Shown here one piece after another: positions 14,890 through 25,207 of a stretch of 64,000 nt of DNA. Position numbers and translations under genes: made by a program. The notes under the pieces were generated by a model. That model did no database searches. It worked only from the letters and a program-made list of their open reading frames with translations, and had not been told where the DNA came from. Source of the stretch: Streptomyces qinglanensis (GTDB lineage Bacteria > Actinomycetota > Actinomycetes > Streptomycetales > Streptomycetaceae); NCBI RefSeq assembly GCF_900111245.1, contig NZ_FOGO01000009.1:62001-126000 (forward strand), given 5' to 3'. Position 1 is the first letter of the stretch. Every line of letters begins with the position of its first letter.

Positions 14890-17802
14890 CTACCCGCTGC
14901 TGCCGGATCCGCTCCCGTCGCTGCCCTTCTTCTCGGCCTCGGCCGCCTCGTCCAACGCGTCCGCCAGGGCCTTCTGCTGCTTGCCGTACTCCTCCCAGTC
15001 GCCCTTCTCGCGCGCTTCCTCGCTCTTGTCCCACGCGGTCTGGGCGTCCTTGAGCGCGTCGGCGACCGAGGCGTTGGGCGGATTCTTCTCCTTGTCCTTG
15101 CCCTTGTCCTTCTCCTGGTCGCCGGGGCCGGTCCGCTCGCCGTCCTGCTGCCGGCCCTCGGTGTCGAAGACCTTGTTCAGCGCCTGCTCCAGGCTGTCCT
15201 CGAAGGCGATGCGCTCGTTGTAGGCGACGAGGACCTTGCGCATCCGCGGGTAGTTGGTACCGGCACCGCGGACGTAGACGGGCTCCACGTAGAGCAGGCC
15301 GCCTTCCACGGGCACAGTCAGCAGATTGCCGTACTCGACCTCGGAGTCGCCCCTCTTCAGGATGTTGATCTTGTCCGCGATCACCGGATCGGAGTTGAAC
15401 TTGCTCTGCACCTGCGAGGGACCGGCGACCGTGGTGTTGGGCGGCAGTCTCAGCAGCCTGAGCTTGCCGTAGTCGCCGCTCTTCGCGTCCGCGTCGACGG
15501 CCATGAACGCGCCCAGCGTCTCGCGCTTGTTCGGGTTGAACGTCGTCGTGAGCTGGAACTGCTGTTCCTTCTGGCCGGGCATCTTCATGCTCAGGTAGTA
15601 CGGCGGGACGGCGTTGCCCTTGTGCGTGGGGTCGTCCGGGACCTGCCAGCGCTCACTGCCGCTGTAGAACTGCGACGGCGAGGTCACGTGGTAGGTCTGC
15701 AGCAGGTCGCGCTGCACCTTGAACAGGTCCTGCGGGTAGCGCAGGTGGTCCATCAGGTCACCGCTGATGGCGCTCTTGGGCTTCACCGTGTCGGGGAATG
15801 CCTTCATCCAGGTCTTCAGCACCGGGTCCTTCTTGTCCCACTGGTACATCTCGACCTTGCCCGTGTAGGCGTCCACCGTCGCCTTGACCGAGTTGCGGAT
15901 GTAGTTGACCCGGTTCTGCTGGGCCACCACCGCGCGCTGCCCGTCGGTCAGCGAGTCCTCCGTGGTGTCCCCCAGGGTCGTCCGCGACGAGTAGGGGTAG
16001 CCGTTGGAGGTGGTGTAGGCGTCGACGATCCACTTGATGCGCCCGTCGACCACCGCGGGGTAGGGGTCGCCGTCAATGGTCAGCCAGGGTGCGACCGCCT
16101 CCACGCGCTCCTTGGGGGTGCGCTTGTACAGGACCCGCGAGCCCTCGCCGATCGCTCCCGAGTAGAGGATCTGCGGCTCGTTGAAGTTGACCGCGTAGGC
16201 CGCGCGGTTGAGCGGGTTGGAGAGGTTGACGCCGCTGTCGGCCTTGTAGGTGTAGGTCTTCTCCCCGTTGTCGTCCGCGTAGTCCAGTTCCTTCTGCGGA
16301 CCGCCGACGATGGAGTACTGCGTCGTCTTCTCCCCGTAGTAGACCCGGCCCTGGTACTTGCCCAGGTCGCCCTCCGGCGGCAGGTCCTTCTCGGTGAAGT
16401 CCGGAGCACCGTCCTTGTCCACCGAGGTGCCCTTGGCGGCGACCATGCCGAAGCCGTGGGTGTACTTGAAGTGCTCGTTGATCCAGTTCTTCTCCGGGAT
16501 GCCGTTGGTGTTGATCTCCCGGAGGCCGACGACGGTGTCCTGCTCCTTGCCGTCCTTCTTGTAGCGGTCCACGTCCAGGGTCGCCGGGAACTGGTAGTAC
16601 CCGCGGACCTGCTGCTTCTGCTGGAAGGTCGGGGAGACGACGTTCGGGTCCAGCAGGCGCATGCTCGCGGTGGTGTCGGCCGCGTTGCGCAGCTTCTCGT
16701 TGCTCGCCTTGCTGGTGCCCCGGTAGTCCTGCTCCTCGGCGTCGTCGATGTCGTACGCCTTGCGCGTCGCCTCGATGTTCTTCTTGATGTACGGCGTCTC
16801 CTTGGCCTGCTCGTTCGGCGAGACCTGGAACTTCTGCACCAGCGCCGGGTAGAGCCCGCCGATCAGGATGGCCGAGAGCACCATCAGCCCGAAGCCGATC
16901 ACCGGGAGCTGCCAGGTGCGGCGCCAGATCGTGGCGAAGAAGAGCAGCGCGCAGATGATGGCGATGATGAACAGGATCGTCTTCGCCGGCAGATAGGCGT
17001 TGGCGTCGACGTACTTGAGGCCCGTCCAGTTGTCGGTCGCCTTGAAGTCGCCGGACTTGACCGCCAGGCCGTACCGGTCCAGCCAGTAGGCCACCGCCTT
17101 CAGCGCGACGAAGACGCCCAGCAGCACCGACAGGTGCCCGGTCGCCTGTGCCGTCGCCCGCGCGCCCGGGGTCGTCACCCGCAGCCCGCCGTAGAGGTAG
17201 TGGACCAGGGCGGCGGCCAGCAGCGAGAGGATCGCGGCAGCGAAGCCGAAGCCCAGCAGGAACCGGTAGAAGGGCAGGTCGAACGCGAAGAACGAGATGT
17301 CCTTGTGGAACTGCGGATCCTTGGAGCCGAACGGTACGCCGTTCACCCACATCAGCCAGGTGCGCCACTGGCCTGCCGCGGAGGCGCCGGAGATCAGCCC
17401 GATCAGGGCCGTGGCCCCCAGCAGCACCCACTTCTTGTAGGGCGCCAGCGCCATGCGGTAGCGGTCGAGGCTCTGCTGCTCCATCGACATCGCGCTCAGC
17501 GGCGGGCGCAGCCGGTGGGCCAGCCAGATGTTGAACCCGACGGCCACGGCCATCAGCAGCCCGAAGACCGCGAACAGGCCGATCTTGGTCCACAGAGTCT
17601 TGGTGAAGACCGAGCTGTAGTCGACCGAGCGATACCACAGCCAGTCCGTCCAGAACCCGGAGAACATGACGAAGAGCATCGCCAGGACCACCAGCACGCC
17701 CGCTGTCATCAACAGCGTCCGGGCGCGCCGGGAAGGCCGGCCCACTCTGATCCGTGGCCCGGAGGGACCCCCTGAGCCCCGGTCCGGCATCTGGAAAGCC
17801 AA
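14890..17802 (-). CDS. UPF0182 family integral membrane protein
   Basis: A very large (970-residue) UPF0182 protein. The N-terminal third holds about seven membrane helices (first ones near TLLMTAGVLVVLAMLFVMF and IGLFAVFGLLMAVAVGFNI). A long extracytoplasmic region follows with the conserved PYIKKNIEATRKAY, INEHFKYTHGFGM and RKVLVAYNERIAFEDSL. The C-terminal 100 residues are a charged Lys/Asp/Glu tail. Function is unknown for the family. The TTG at 17802 is preferred because GAGGTG lies 6 nt upstream; ATG 17790 is the alternative. It is divergent from the PPA1309-type gene. Confidence 0.9.
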   Translation of the reverse strand: MAFQMPDRGSGGPSGPRIRVGRPSRRARTLLMTAGVLVVLAMLFVMFSGFWTDWLWYRSVDYSSVFTKTLWTKIGLFAVFGLLMAVAVGFNIWLAHRLRPPLSAMSMEQQSLDRYRMALAPYKKWVLLGATALIGLISGASAAGQWRTWLMWVNGVPFGSKDPQFHKDISFFAFDLPFYRFLLGFGFAAAILSLLAAALVHYLYGGLRVTTPGARATAQATGHLSVLLGVFVALKAVAYWLDRYGLAVKSGDFKATDNWTGLKYVDANAYLPAKTILFIIAIICALLFFATIWRRTWQLPVIGFGLMVLSAILIGGLYPALVQKFQVSPNEQAKETPYIKKNIEATRKAYDIDDAEEQDYRGTSKASNEKLRNAADTTASMRLLDPNVVSPTFQQKQQVRGYYQFPATLDVDRYKKDGKEQDTVVGLREINTNGIPEKNWINEHFKYTHGFGMVAAKGTSVDKDGAPDFTEKDLPPEGDLGKYQGRVYYGEKTTQYSIVGGPQKELDYADDNGEKTYTYKADSGVNLSNPLNRAAYAVNFNEPQILYSGAIGEGSRVLYKRTPKERVEAVAPWLTIDGDPYPAVVDGRIKWIVDAYTTSNGYPYSSRTTLGDTTEDSLTDGQRAVVAQQNRVNYIRNSVKATVDAYTGKVEMYQWDKKDPVLKTWMKAFPDTVKPKSAISGDLMDHLRYPQDLFKVQRDLLQTYHVTSPSQFYSGSERWQVPDDPTHKGNAVPPYYLSMKMPGQKEQQFQLTTTFNPNKRETLGAFMAVDADAKSGDYGKLRLLRLPPNTTVAGPSQVQSKFNSDPVIADKINILKRGDSEVEYGNLLTVPVEGGLLYVEPVYVRGAGTNYPRMRKVLVAYNERIAFEDSLEQALNKVFDTEGRQQDGERTGPGDQEKDKGKDKEKNPPNASVADALKDAQTAWDKSEEAREKGDWEEYGKQQKALADALDEAAEAEKKGSDGSGSGSSG

Positions 17803-17951
17803 GGTGCGCACCTCAAAGATTCGCAGTTGATGAAGCGATGATGCTGGGCCCGCATCGTAGGCCCACCTAGGCAACTTAACGAAGCTTTACCCAGTTCCCG
17901 GTTCCGGGGTCCGAGTCACGATTTCCGGCACCGGGACGGCACGATATGGGG

Positions 17952-18518
17952 ATGGACAACCTCTCTCCCGAGGGCACGCCCCTCGCCTCCGGACCCCTGA
18001 CCCGCGCGGTACTGGAGATCGACGAATACGCCTCCGGCCTGGGCTGGGACCAGCCCGCACGACTCTTCGCGCTGGTGAACACCGAGCGGCTGCGGGCCGA
18101 GGAGCCGGGTCTGGCCGGGCAGCTGGGACTGGACCAGCAGCCCGACAGTGCCCGGGGGGCCTCCTTCACCCCTGTCGAACAGGACGAGATCTCCGCGGAC
18201 GTGCCGCTGGACGAGTTCCTGGGGACGATCGCCTGGCCCCCGTCGGTCGACGGCTGCGCGGTCACCGTGGAGCGGCTGATGCTGCCGCCGTCGGCCGAGG
18301 CGGCGGTGCCGCAGGACCTCGGCGAGGAGGAGCTGGCCCGCTGGGTCGCCGAGCACCCCGAGCGCAGCGAGGTGCGGATGACGGTGGCGGTCCTGCGGGA
18401 CGGGGAGCGCGAGTCGGCGCTGCGGCTGCGGGAGAAGGACTCCGCCACGGAGGTGCTCACCGGCGGCGACCTGGTGCCCGGTCTCGCGGAGGCGCTGACC
18501 GCGACCTTCGCGGAGTAG
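17952..18518 (+). CDS. PPA1309 family protein of unknown function
   Basis: A 188-residue acidic soluble protein found throughout actinobacteria. The conserved block is LTRAVLEIDEYASGLGWDQPARLFALV near the N-terminus, and WPPSVDGCAVTVERLMLPP in the middle. No catalytic motif is recognisable. ATG 17946 is two codons upstream and cannot be excluded; neither start has a clear ribosome binding site. It is divergent from UPF0182 and convergent with the PDZ protease. Confidence 0.82.
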   Translation: MDNLSPEGTPLASGPLTRAVLEIDEYASGLGWDQPARLFALVNTERLRAEEPGLAGQLGLDQQPDSARGASFTPVEQDEISADVPLDEFLGTIAWPPSVDGCAVTVERLMLPPSAEAAVPQDLGEEELARWVAEHPERSEVRMTVAVLRDGERESALRLREKDSATEVLTGGDLVPGLAEALTATFAE

Positions 18519-18661
18519 CCGGGGCCGGAGGGCGGCGCCGCACCGCGCCGCCGCCCGGCCCTGCGGGGCGGCCGCCGGGGCCGCGCGGCGGGGGGCGGGA
18601 AGGCGGGGCCGGGGAGGGAAGGCGGAGACGCCTCAGGGCGCCTTCGCGTCCGGGGTGGCGC

Positions 18662-19777
18662 TCAGTGCGCCGTGCACCGGGAGAGCTCGTCCGTCCTGCC
18701 GCTGCGGATCTTCTTCAGCGCGCTGAGCGCGTCGTCGATGGTGGCCGTCTTCACCAGGGTGAGGCCCTCGGGCTTGTCCTTGGCGGCGGAGGCACAGTTG
18801 CCCGCGGGGGTGAGGAAGTACTCGGCGCCCTTCTTGCGGGCACCGACGGTCTTCATCTGGATGCCGCCGATCTCGCCCACCTTGCCGTCGTCGTCGATGG
18901 TGCCCGTCCCGGCGACGAACTTCCCGCCGGTCAGATCGGCGGGGGTGAGCTTGTCGACGATGCCGAGCGCGAACATCAGTCCGGCGCTGGGGCCGCCGAT
19001 GTCGGCGAGCTTGATGTCGATCTCGAACGGGAAGGTGTGCCCCACCGCGGGCTGGATGCCCACGACCGCGCGGCCGTCGTCCGCGGCCTTCCGCGTGCCG
19101 ACGGTGACCTTCTTCGCGTCCTCGGCGGGGGGCTTCTCGCCCCGCTTCTGGGCGGCCTTCACCCGGGCCGACGGGATCACGGTGAAGGTGACCCTCTCGC
19201 CGGGCTTGTGCTTGGTGACCAGCTTGCCCACGCTCTGCGCCCCGCCGACCGGGGTGCCGTCCACCGCCGTGATGACGTCTCCCGCGTGCAGCCGCTTGTG
19301 CGCGGGGGCGCCCTTCTCCACGGAGCCGACCAGGATGTGGGTGCTGACCGGGAGGTCCAGTTCCTTCAGCGCTGCGGCCTTGGCGCTCTCCTGGGAGGCG
19401 GTGAATTCCTCGGCGTTCTCCTCGTCGACCTCCTGGGCCGACTTGTCGTCCGGATAGAGCGTGTGGTGCGGGACGACCAGGCTGTCATGGCGCAGCCAGC
19501 CGGACAGCGCCCCGAAGAGGGTCATCTTGTACTCGGAGCTGGTGACGCGGACGGTCGTCATATTGAGGTTGCCCGAGGTGTCGTACACCTCGGGACGCCC
19601 CTTGCGACCCGGCTCGTCCTTGACGTTGAGCACCGGATCCCCGTCGTGCGAACCCAGGGTGTTCACCGTCGGACCCGGTGACATCTCGGCATAGGGCACG
19701 TTCAGGAGCGCTCCGACGCAGAACATCGTTATGAGCAGCAGCGCAGAGGTCAGCAGGGTCGCGGTGCGGCGAGGCAT
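18662..19777 (-). CDS. YlbL-type PDZ domain, Lon-like (S16) membrane protease
   Basis: A 371-residue protein with an N-terminal membrane anchor (residues 7-27, TLLTSALLLITMFCVGALL), a PDZ domain (about 160-240, containing HKRLHAGDVITAVDGTPV) and a C-terminal Lon-type proteolytic domain. The Ser/Lys dyad is visible: GGPSAGLMFAL holds the nucleophile Ser and GGIQMKTVGARKKGA the Lys. The active domain faces outside. ATG 19777 begins directly before the signal anchor; an earlier in-frame start would add Pro-rich non-homologous sequence. Confidence 0.9.
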   Translation of the reverse strand: MPRRTATLLTSALLLITMFCVGALLNVPYAEMSPGPTVNTLGSHDGDPVLNVKDEPGRKGRPEVYDTSGNLNMTTVRVTSSEYKMTLFGALSGWLRHDSLVVPHHTLYPDDKSAQEVDEENAEEFTASQESAKAAALKELDLPVSTHILVGSVEKGAPAHKRLHAGDVITAVDGTPVGGAQSVGKLVTKHKPGERVTFTVIPSARVKAAQKRGEKPPAEDAKKVTVGTRKAADDGRAVVGIQPAVGHTFPFEIDIKLADIGGPSAGLMFALGIVDKLTPADLTGGKFVAGTGTIDDDGKVGEIGGIQMKTVGARKKGAEYFLTPAGNCASAAKDKPEGLTLVKTATIDDALSALKKIRSGRTDELSRCTAH

Positions 19778-19802
19778 GGCACGACAGTACGGGAAGGGTC
19801 TG

Positions 19803-20111
19803 TCAACCTGCTTCCCGGGCCGGTCCGTCCGGGGTCGTGCGGGCCGCCGCCCCGGTGGAGGCGAGTTCGAGACCGCCCTTCCGCCTCCACCACCGGAGGT
19901 CCCGGCGGGCTTCGGGCTCGTCGGCCGGCGCAGTGGGGCCGTCGGGGGCGTCGTCGGCGCGGGAACGTTCCATGGCGACACGGAAGCGCTCGTATCCGGC
20001 CACCCCTGCGGCGTCGGGCGTCTTGACCCGGCGCCGCCCGGCCCAGCTTCCCCACATGCTCGTGGCGACAGCGGCGACCAACGGAATCAGCAACCAGGCG
20101 AGAGCAGCCAT
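19803..20111 (-). CDS. Small membrane-anchored protein, function unknown
   Basis: A 102-residue protein with one N-terminal membrane helix (residues 2-20, AALAWLLIPLVAAVATSMW), then a basic and polar cytoplasmic tail including KTPDAAGVAGYERFRVAM and RRDLRWWRRKGGLEL. GGGAGG lies 7 nt before ATG 20111. I do not recognise a family with known function. It ends 25 bp before the PDZ protease on the same strand and is probably cotranscribed with it. Confidence 0.72.
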   Translation of the reverse strand: MAALAWLLIPLVAAVATSMWGSWAGRRRVKTPDAAGVAGYERFRVAMERSRADDAPDGPTAPADEPEARRDLRWWRRKGGLELASTGAAARTTPDGPAREAG

Positions 20112-20284
20112 CCGGAACCTCCCGACCCTCGTAGGTGCCTCCCGGGCACACGGCCCGGCGACCGGCAGACCGGCCGATGAGCAGATTAACCGTCGGTGTC
20201 TCAACGGTCGGGGTGAGGGGCCGGTTACGCAACCGGAACGAGCTGCACCCGCGTGCGCGGCGGGACCGGCCGGCCCCGCCCCGT

Positions 20285-20824
<540 letters not shown>

Positions 20825-20977
20825 GCTGCCCTACCTGCCCCGAATCCGGAACACCTCACCTGTCGCACCCGCCGTGTCGTCCCCGCACCGCCGACTGCGG
20901 CGGCCCGCAGGTGCCGTTCACTGCCCGCCGGTGGCGCTCACTGCCCACTGGCATCGGTCACAGCCCGCTGGTCCCGG

Positions 20978-22078
20978 TCACAGCCCGCGCCGCTTGCGCG
21001 CCCTGCGCACCAGTGCGGCGGTGCCCAGCAGCGCGACCGTCGCGCCCGCGGCGCCCGCCGCCGTGGCCGCCTCCGTCCGGCCCAGCCGCCGCCCCGCGAC
21101 GGTGTGCCTGCCGGAGACGTCCTCCAGCAGCGCGGCGAGCACCTCCTCGTTCGTCCAGGCAGGGCGCCAGCCGGCGTCGTGCAGCCTGCTGCCGCTGACC
21201 ACCCAGGGATGCATCGTGTAGGCGAGGTCGGCGGCGGGCGACGGGGTCAGTCCCAGCCGGTGCAGCCGGGAGGCGGCGCCCAGCGCGACGCTGGAGGGCA
21301 GCTCCATCCGCCGCATCCCGGTGAGCTGCTCGACCTCCTCCTGCTCCAGCCAGCCGTCGCAGCCCACCACCATCTCGCCCTCGACCTTCTCCAGCGCGGC
21401 GTACTCGAGCGCGCTGACCAGGTCGTCGACGTGGCAGAACTGCCAGCAGGGGCGCGATCCGGCGACCACCAGGAGCCGCGGCGCCTCGAAGTGGCGGGTG
21501 AGCGTGGTGTCCGTGCCCGCGCCGACCAGCACGGTGGGACGCACGACGGTCACATTGAGGCCCGGGTGGGCCCGCGGGGCGCGCTGGGCCAGGCGTTCGA
21601 GCTCCAGCAGGTCGCCCACCCCCGTGGCGTCCGCGGTGGCCCGCAGCTCGGCGTCCTCCGAGAGCGGCACGTCGTTGTCCTGGAGCGCTCCGTAGACCAT
21701 CGCCGAGGTGCACAGCACCACCCGGCGGACGCCCGCGGCCGCCGCCGCGGTCAGCACGGTCTGGGTGCCGCGCACGTTGTAGGCGGTGCGCGCCACCGGG
21801 TCGGTCTCCAGATCCAGGTCGAGCGCCAGGTGGACGACCACGTCCACCGGGTCGCCGTCGCCGCGCAGCCGGTCGGCGATGGCCGGATCCCGCACGTCCA
21901 TGGTGTGCCACTGGGCCTCGGTCACCTCGCCTCTGCGCTCGTCCAGGGCGATGACCTGCTTGATCTCCTCGGACGCCGCCAACCGCTCGGTGAGCAGCGC
22001 GCCGACCCCCGCGGCGGCGCCGGTGACGGCGACGGTCGGGGTTCGCGCTGCGCGAACGTGGGACTCGGAGGAACTCAC
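20978..22078 (-). CDS. SDR-like (NAD-dependent epimerase/dehydratase-type) protein with C-terminal membrane anchor
   Basis: A 366-residue extended-SDR fold. The nucleotide-binding TGAAAGVG is at about residues 19-26, followed by NVRGTQTVLTAAAAAGVRRVVLCTSAMVYG. The usual YxxxK catalytic pair is not found where expected; the region after SEDAELRATAD reads VGDLLELERLAQ. A hydrophobic C-terminal segment (about 338-356) followed by RRARKRRGL looks like a tail anchor. It may therefore be a sensor or scaffold rather than an oxidoreductase. Start GTG 22078 gives MSSSESHVRAARTPTVAVTGA. Function unknown. Confidence 0.75.
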   Translation of the reverse strand: MSSSESHVRAARTPTVAVTGAAAGVGALLTERLAASEEIKQVIALDERRGEVTEAQWHTMDVRDPAIADRLRGDGDPVDVVVHLALDLDLETDPVARTAYNVRGTQTVLTAAAAAGVRRVVLCTSAMVYGALQDNDVPLSEDAELRATADATGVGDLLELERLAQRAPRAHPGLNVTVVRPTVLVGAGTDTTLTRHFEAPRLLVVAGSRPCWQFCHVDDLVSALEYAALEKVEGEMVVGCDGWLEQEEVEQLTGMRRMELPSSVALGAASRLHRLGLTPSPAADLAYTMHPWVVSGSRLHDAGWRPAWTNEEVLAALLEDVSGRHTVAGRRLGRTEAATAAGAAGATVALLGTAALVRRARKRRGL

Positions 22079-22266
22079 CGGGCGTCTCCAGTGGTTGTTT
22101 CTGGTACGGGGTGCGCAGGCTCCATCCTGCCTGACTCGTGTCTAGGCTGGAGGCAGAGCCCGCACATCGCACCAGGACATACCGACGCAGACCCCGACCG
22201 CACCCAGGACATCCAGACCGTCCGCGAACCACCAGACCGTCCTACGAGACAGAGCCGAGGAAACCC

Positions 22267-23781
22267 GTGAGTGACACCCCATTCGGATTCGGCGTACCTC
22301 CTGAGGAGCCCGAGGACGGGAACGACGGCGAGAAGAAGAAGCCGGGCGGCGACCAGCCGAACCCGTTCGGTTTCGGCGGCGCCCCGGGCTCCGGAGGGGC
22401 GGACAACCCCCTGGCGGCGATGTTCGGCTCGCTGGGCGGCGGACAGGGCCAGCTCGACCCCAGCGACCTGGGTGCCGCCTTCCAGAAGCTCGGCCAGATG
22501 CTCTCCTACGAGGGCGGCCCGGTGAACTGGGACATGGCCAAGGACATCGCACGGCAGACGGTCGCGTCGGGGGCCCAGGACGGTTCCAAGGACGCCTCCG
22601 TCAGCCCGCACGACCGCGCTGCCGTCGAAGAGGCCGTGCGCCTGGCCGACCTGTGGCTGGACGGAGTGACCTCGCTGCCCTCCGGCTCCGGCGCAGCGGT
22701 GGCCTGGAGCCGCGCGGAGTGGGTCGAGGCCACCCTGCCGGTCTGGAAGGACCTGGTCGACCCGGTCGCCGAGCGCGTCGGCGCCGCCATGGGCGATGTG
22801 CTGCCCGAGGAGATGCAGGCGATGGCCGGCCCGCTGCTCGGCATGATGCGCTCCATGGGGGGCGCCATGTTCGGCACGCAGATCGGGCAGGCGCTCGGCG
22901 TGCTGGCGGGCGAGGTCGTCGGCTCCACGGACATCGGACTCCCGCTCGGCCCCGCCAACAAGGCAGCACTGCTGCCGGTAAACATCGAGGCCCTCGGGGG
23001 CGGGCTGGGCATCCCGCTGGAGGAGGTCCGCCTCTACCTGGCGCTCCGGGAGGCCGCGCACCAGCGGCTGTTCGCGCACGTGCCCTGGCTGCGGTCGCAC
23101 CTCTTCGGCGCCGTCGAGGGCTACGCCCGGGGCATCAAGGTGGACACCGCCAAGCTGGAGGACGTGGTCGGGCAGATCGATCCACAGCGTCCCGAGGAAC
23201 TGCAGGAAGCGCTCCAGCAGGGCATGTTCCAGCCGGAGGACTCCCCGCAGCAGAAGGCGGCGCTCGCCCGGCTGGAGACGGCGCTGGCGCTGGTCGAGGG
23301 GTGGGTGGACGCGGTGGTGCACGCCGCGGCCGAACCGCACCTGCCGTCCGCCTCCGCGCTGCGCGAGACGCTGCGCAGGCGGCGCGCCTCCGGCGGCCCG
23401 GCGGAGCAGACCTTCTCCACGCTGATCGGCCTGGAGCTGCGCCCCCGGCGGCTGCGCGACGCCTCCCGGCTGTGGGCCTCGCTGGCCGACGCACGGGGTG
23501 CCGAGGGCCGCGACGCCGTGTGGGAGCACCCGGACATGCTGCCCACGGCCGCCGACCTGGACGACCCGGACGCTTTCGTCCACCACGAGCAGCCGGACTT
23601 CTCCGAGCTGGACAAGATGCTGGGCGACGCGGCCGCCGCGGACAGCGGCACCGGCAGCACCCGGGAGGACGGAGCCGGGGACGAGACCTCCGGCGGCGGC
23701 CGGTCGCAGGAGAAGCGCACCGGGGAGCAGTCCGGCGGCGCGGAGGACACCGACGGCGGCGAGGGCGAAGGCACGCGGTGA
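22267..23781 (+). CDS. Zincin-like DUF2342 family protein
   Basis: A 504-residue protein. The N-terminal 70 residues are Gly/Pro/Asp-rich with FGFG repeats. The core (about 75-410) contains LREAAHQRLFAHVPWLRSHL, the degenerate HExxH-like motif of the DUF2342 (putative zinc-dependent metalloprotease/hydrolase) family. The C-terminal 60 residues are Glu/Gly/Ser low complexity. The start GTG 22267 has GAGGAAA upstream; earlier in-frame ATG 22138 would add an Arg/Pro stretch without homology. Its stop overlaps the NUDIX start (GTGA), so the two are coupled. Confidence 0.82.
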   Translation: MSDTPFGFGVPPEEPEDGNDGEKKKPGGDQPNPFGFGGAPGSGGADNPLAAMFGSLGGGQGQLDPSDLGAAFQKLGQMLSYEGGPVNWDMAKDIARQTVASGAQDGSKDASVSPHDRAAVEEAVRLADLWLDGVTSLPSGSGAAVAWSRAEWVEATLPVWKDLVDPVAERVGAAMGDVLPEEMQAMAGPLLGMMRSMGGAMFGTQIGQALGVLAGEVVGSTDIGLPLGPANKAALLPVNIEALGGGLGIPLEEVRLYLALREAAHQRLFAHVPWLRSHLFGAVEGYARGIKVDTAKLEDVVGQIDPQRPEELQEALQQGMFQPEDSPQQKAALARLETALALVEGWVDAVVHAAAEPHLPSASALRETLRRRRASGGPAEQTFSTLIGLELRPRRLRDASRLWASLADARGAEGRDAVWEHPDMLPTAADLDDPDAFVHHEQPDFSELDKMLGDAAAADSGTGSTREDGAGDETSGGGRSQEKRTGEQSGGAEDTDGGEGEGTR

Positions 23782-24356
23782 GCGCGTCACCGGACGGCCT
23801 CCGCGCGGATGCGGAGCGTGTCCTGACCCGGTGGCGCAGCAAGGACGGCGACCCCGCCCAGGAGGAGCTGCGCCGGGAGTATCTGCGCCACCTCGCCGAC
23901 CGGCCGGACGGCATGTGGAAGGCGTGCTCCGCGGGGCACATCACCGCCAGCGCGCTGGTCGTCGACCCGCGGAAGGACCGGGTGCTGCTGACGCTCCACC
24001 GCAAGCTGGGCAGATGGCTGCAGATGGGGGGCCACTGCGAACCGGAGGACGCCACCCTGGCCGGTGCCGCGCTGCGGGAGGCCACGGAGGAGTCGGGCAT
24101 TCCGGGGCTCTCCCTGCTGCCCGGCGGCCCGCTCCGGCTCGACAAGCACCGCACGCCCTGCGCCTGGCATCTGGACGTGCAGTACGCGGCCCTCGCCCCC
24201 GAGGGCGCCGTCGAGGCGATCAGCGAGGAGTCCCTGGACCTGCGCTGGTTCGGCTTCGACGAGGTGGCGGGGGTGGAGGACGAGTCCGTGGTGCGGCTCG
24301 CGCGGCTGTCGGCCGCGGCCGTCGCGGTCAGCTCCGGCCGGGACCCTCTCCCGTGA
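23778..24356 (+). CDS. NUDIX hydrolase
   Basis: A 192-residue NUDIX protein. The box is complete: GGHCEPEDATLAGAALREATEESGI fits Gx5Ex7REUxEExGU (about residues 76-98). HITASALVVDPRKDRVLLTLHRKLGRWLQ precedes it. The substrate is a nucleoside diphosphate derivative of unknown identity. GTG 23778 overlaps the DUF2342 stop by GTGA. Its 3' end overlaps the convergent YgjP-like gene by 29 bp. Confidence 0.88.
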   Translation: MSASPDGLRADAERVLTRWRSKDGDPAQEELRREYLRHLADRPDGMWKACSAGHITASALVVDPRKDRVLLTLHRKLGRWLQMGGHCEPEDATLAGAALREATEESGIPGLSLLPGGPLRLDKHRTPCAWHLDVQYAALAPEGAVEAISEESLDLRWFGFDEVAGVEDESVVRLARLSAAAVAVSSGRDPLP

Positions 24357-24939
24357 CGGAGTCGGGCCCCTCCTCGGGAACGGGGGCGGGGTCCTCCCCT
24401 GCGACGGGCTGGTGCGGCAGCCGCTCGGCTGCCGCCACCCCCTCCAGGTAGCCGCGCGCCCGCTCCGTGCGCGGATACGCCTCCAGCAGTCGCCAGAACC
24501 GCGGACCGTGGCCGGGCACGAGCAGATGCGACAGCTCGTGCAGCAGCACGTAGTCGATGACGTACTCGGGCATGCCCTGCAGCCGGTGGGAGAGCCGGAT
24601 GCTGCCCTCAGCCGGTGTGCAGGAGCCCCAGCGGGTGTTCTGGTTGGTCACCCAGCGCACCGAGGCGGGCCGGGCATGCCCGTCGAGATACTGCTCGGAG
24701 AGGGCCGCCGCCCGGCGGGCGAGGTCGCTGTCGTCGAGCATGCGCCTGCTCTCCTGGGCGGCGAGCTTGTCGAGCATCACGCCGACCCAGCGCGCCTCCT
24801 CGTCCGCCGTCATGCGCGCCGGCAGCAGCACGACGGTGCGGTCACCCTCGCGGTAGGCGGAGACGGTGCGGCGTCGGCGGGTGCTGCGGCGCACCTCGAC
24901 CGCGCGGCGGCTGGTGCTGTTCAGCGGGTCGGCGGGCAC
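24328..24939 (-). CDS. YgjP-like (DUF45) zinc metallopeptidase
   Basis: A 203-residue soluble zincin. LLHELSHLLVPGHGPRFW holds the HExxH zinc motif and the downstream third ligand region; NQNTRWGSCTPAEGSIRLSHRL is the conserved WGSC block before it. Substrate unknown. Start GTG 24939 has no Shine-Dalgarno; TAACGT lies exactly 6 nt upstream (24951-24946 on the minus strand), suggesting a leaderless mRNA. The C-terminal 30 residues are Pro/Glu-rich. Confidence 0.88.
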   Translation of the reverse strand: MPADPLNSTSRRAVEVRRSTRRRRTVSAYREGDRTVVLLPARMTADEEARWVGVMLDKLAAQESRRMLDDSDLARRAAALSEQYLDGHARPASVRWVTNQNTRWGSCTPAEGSIRLSHRLQGMPEYVIDYVLLHELSHLLVPGHGPRFWRLLEAYPRTERARGYLEGVAAAERLPHQPVAGEDPAPVPEEGPDSVTGEGPGRS

Positions 24940-25004
24940 GCCATGACGTTACCCGCTGCGGTCGGCGGAAGTCCCGCCTCCAGGCTCGTTCGAGGGGGAA
25001 AGGC

Positions 25005-25058
25005 GACAAGAGACCGGCAAGAGACCGGCAAGGGACCTACAAGGGACCTACAAGAGAC
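25005..25058. repeat. Tandem 12-bp repeats upstream of the YgjP-like gene
   Basis: GACAAGAGACCGGCAAGAGACCGGCAAGG is followed by two ACCTACAAGGG-type units, one degenerating 12-bp series. It sits in the 268-base divergent gap between the YgjP-like and TOMM-like E1 genes and contains no gene. Confidence 0.75.
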
Positions 25059-25207
25059 GGGGCACGGCGAGGGCGAACGGCTCACGCTTGTATGACTGAT
25101 GCCGTCGCCTGTGGACAACTCGCTCCGCGAAATCCGCGGCCGACGGCATGCTGTCCCCAGTGATCGACAGCCGAGCCGGGTGGAGTCCCGGCGCGTCAGG
25201 GGGGAAC

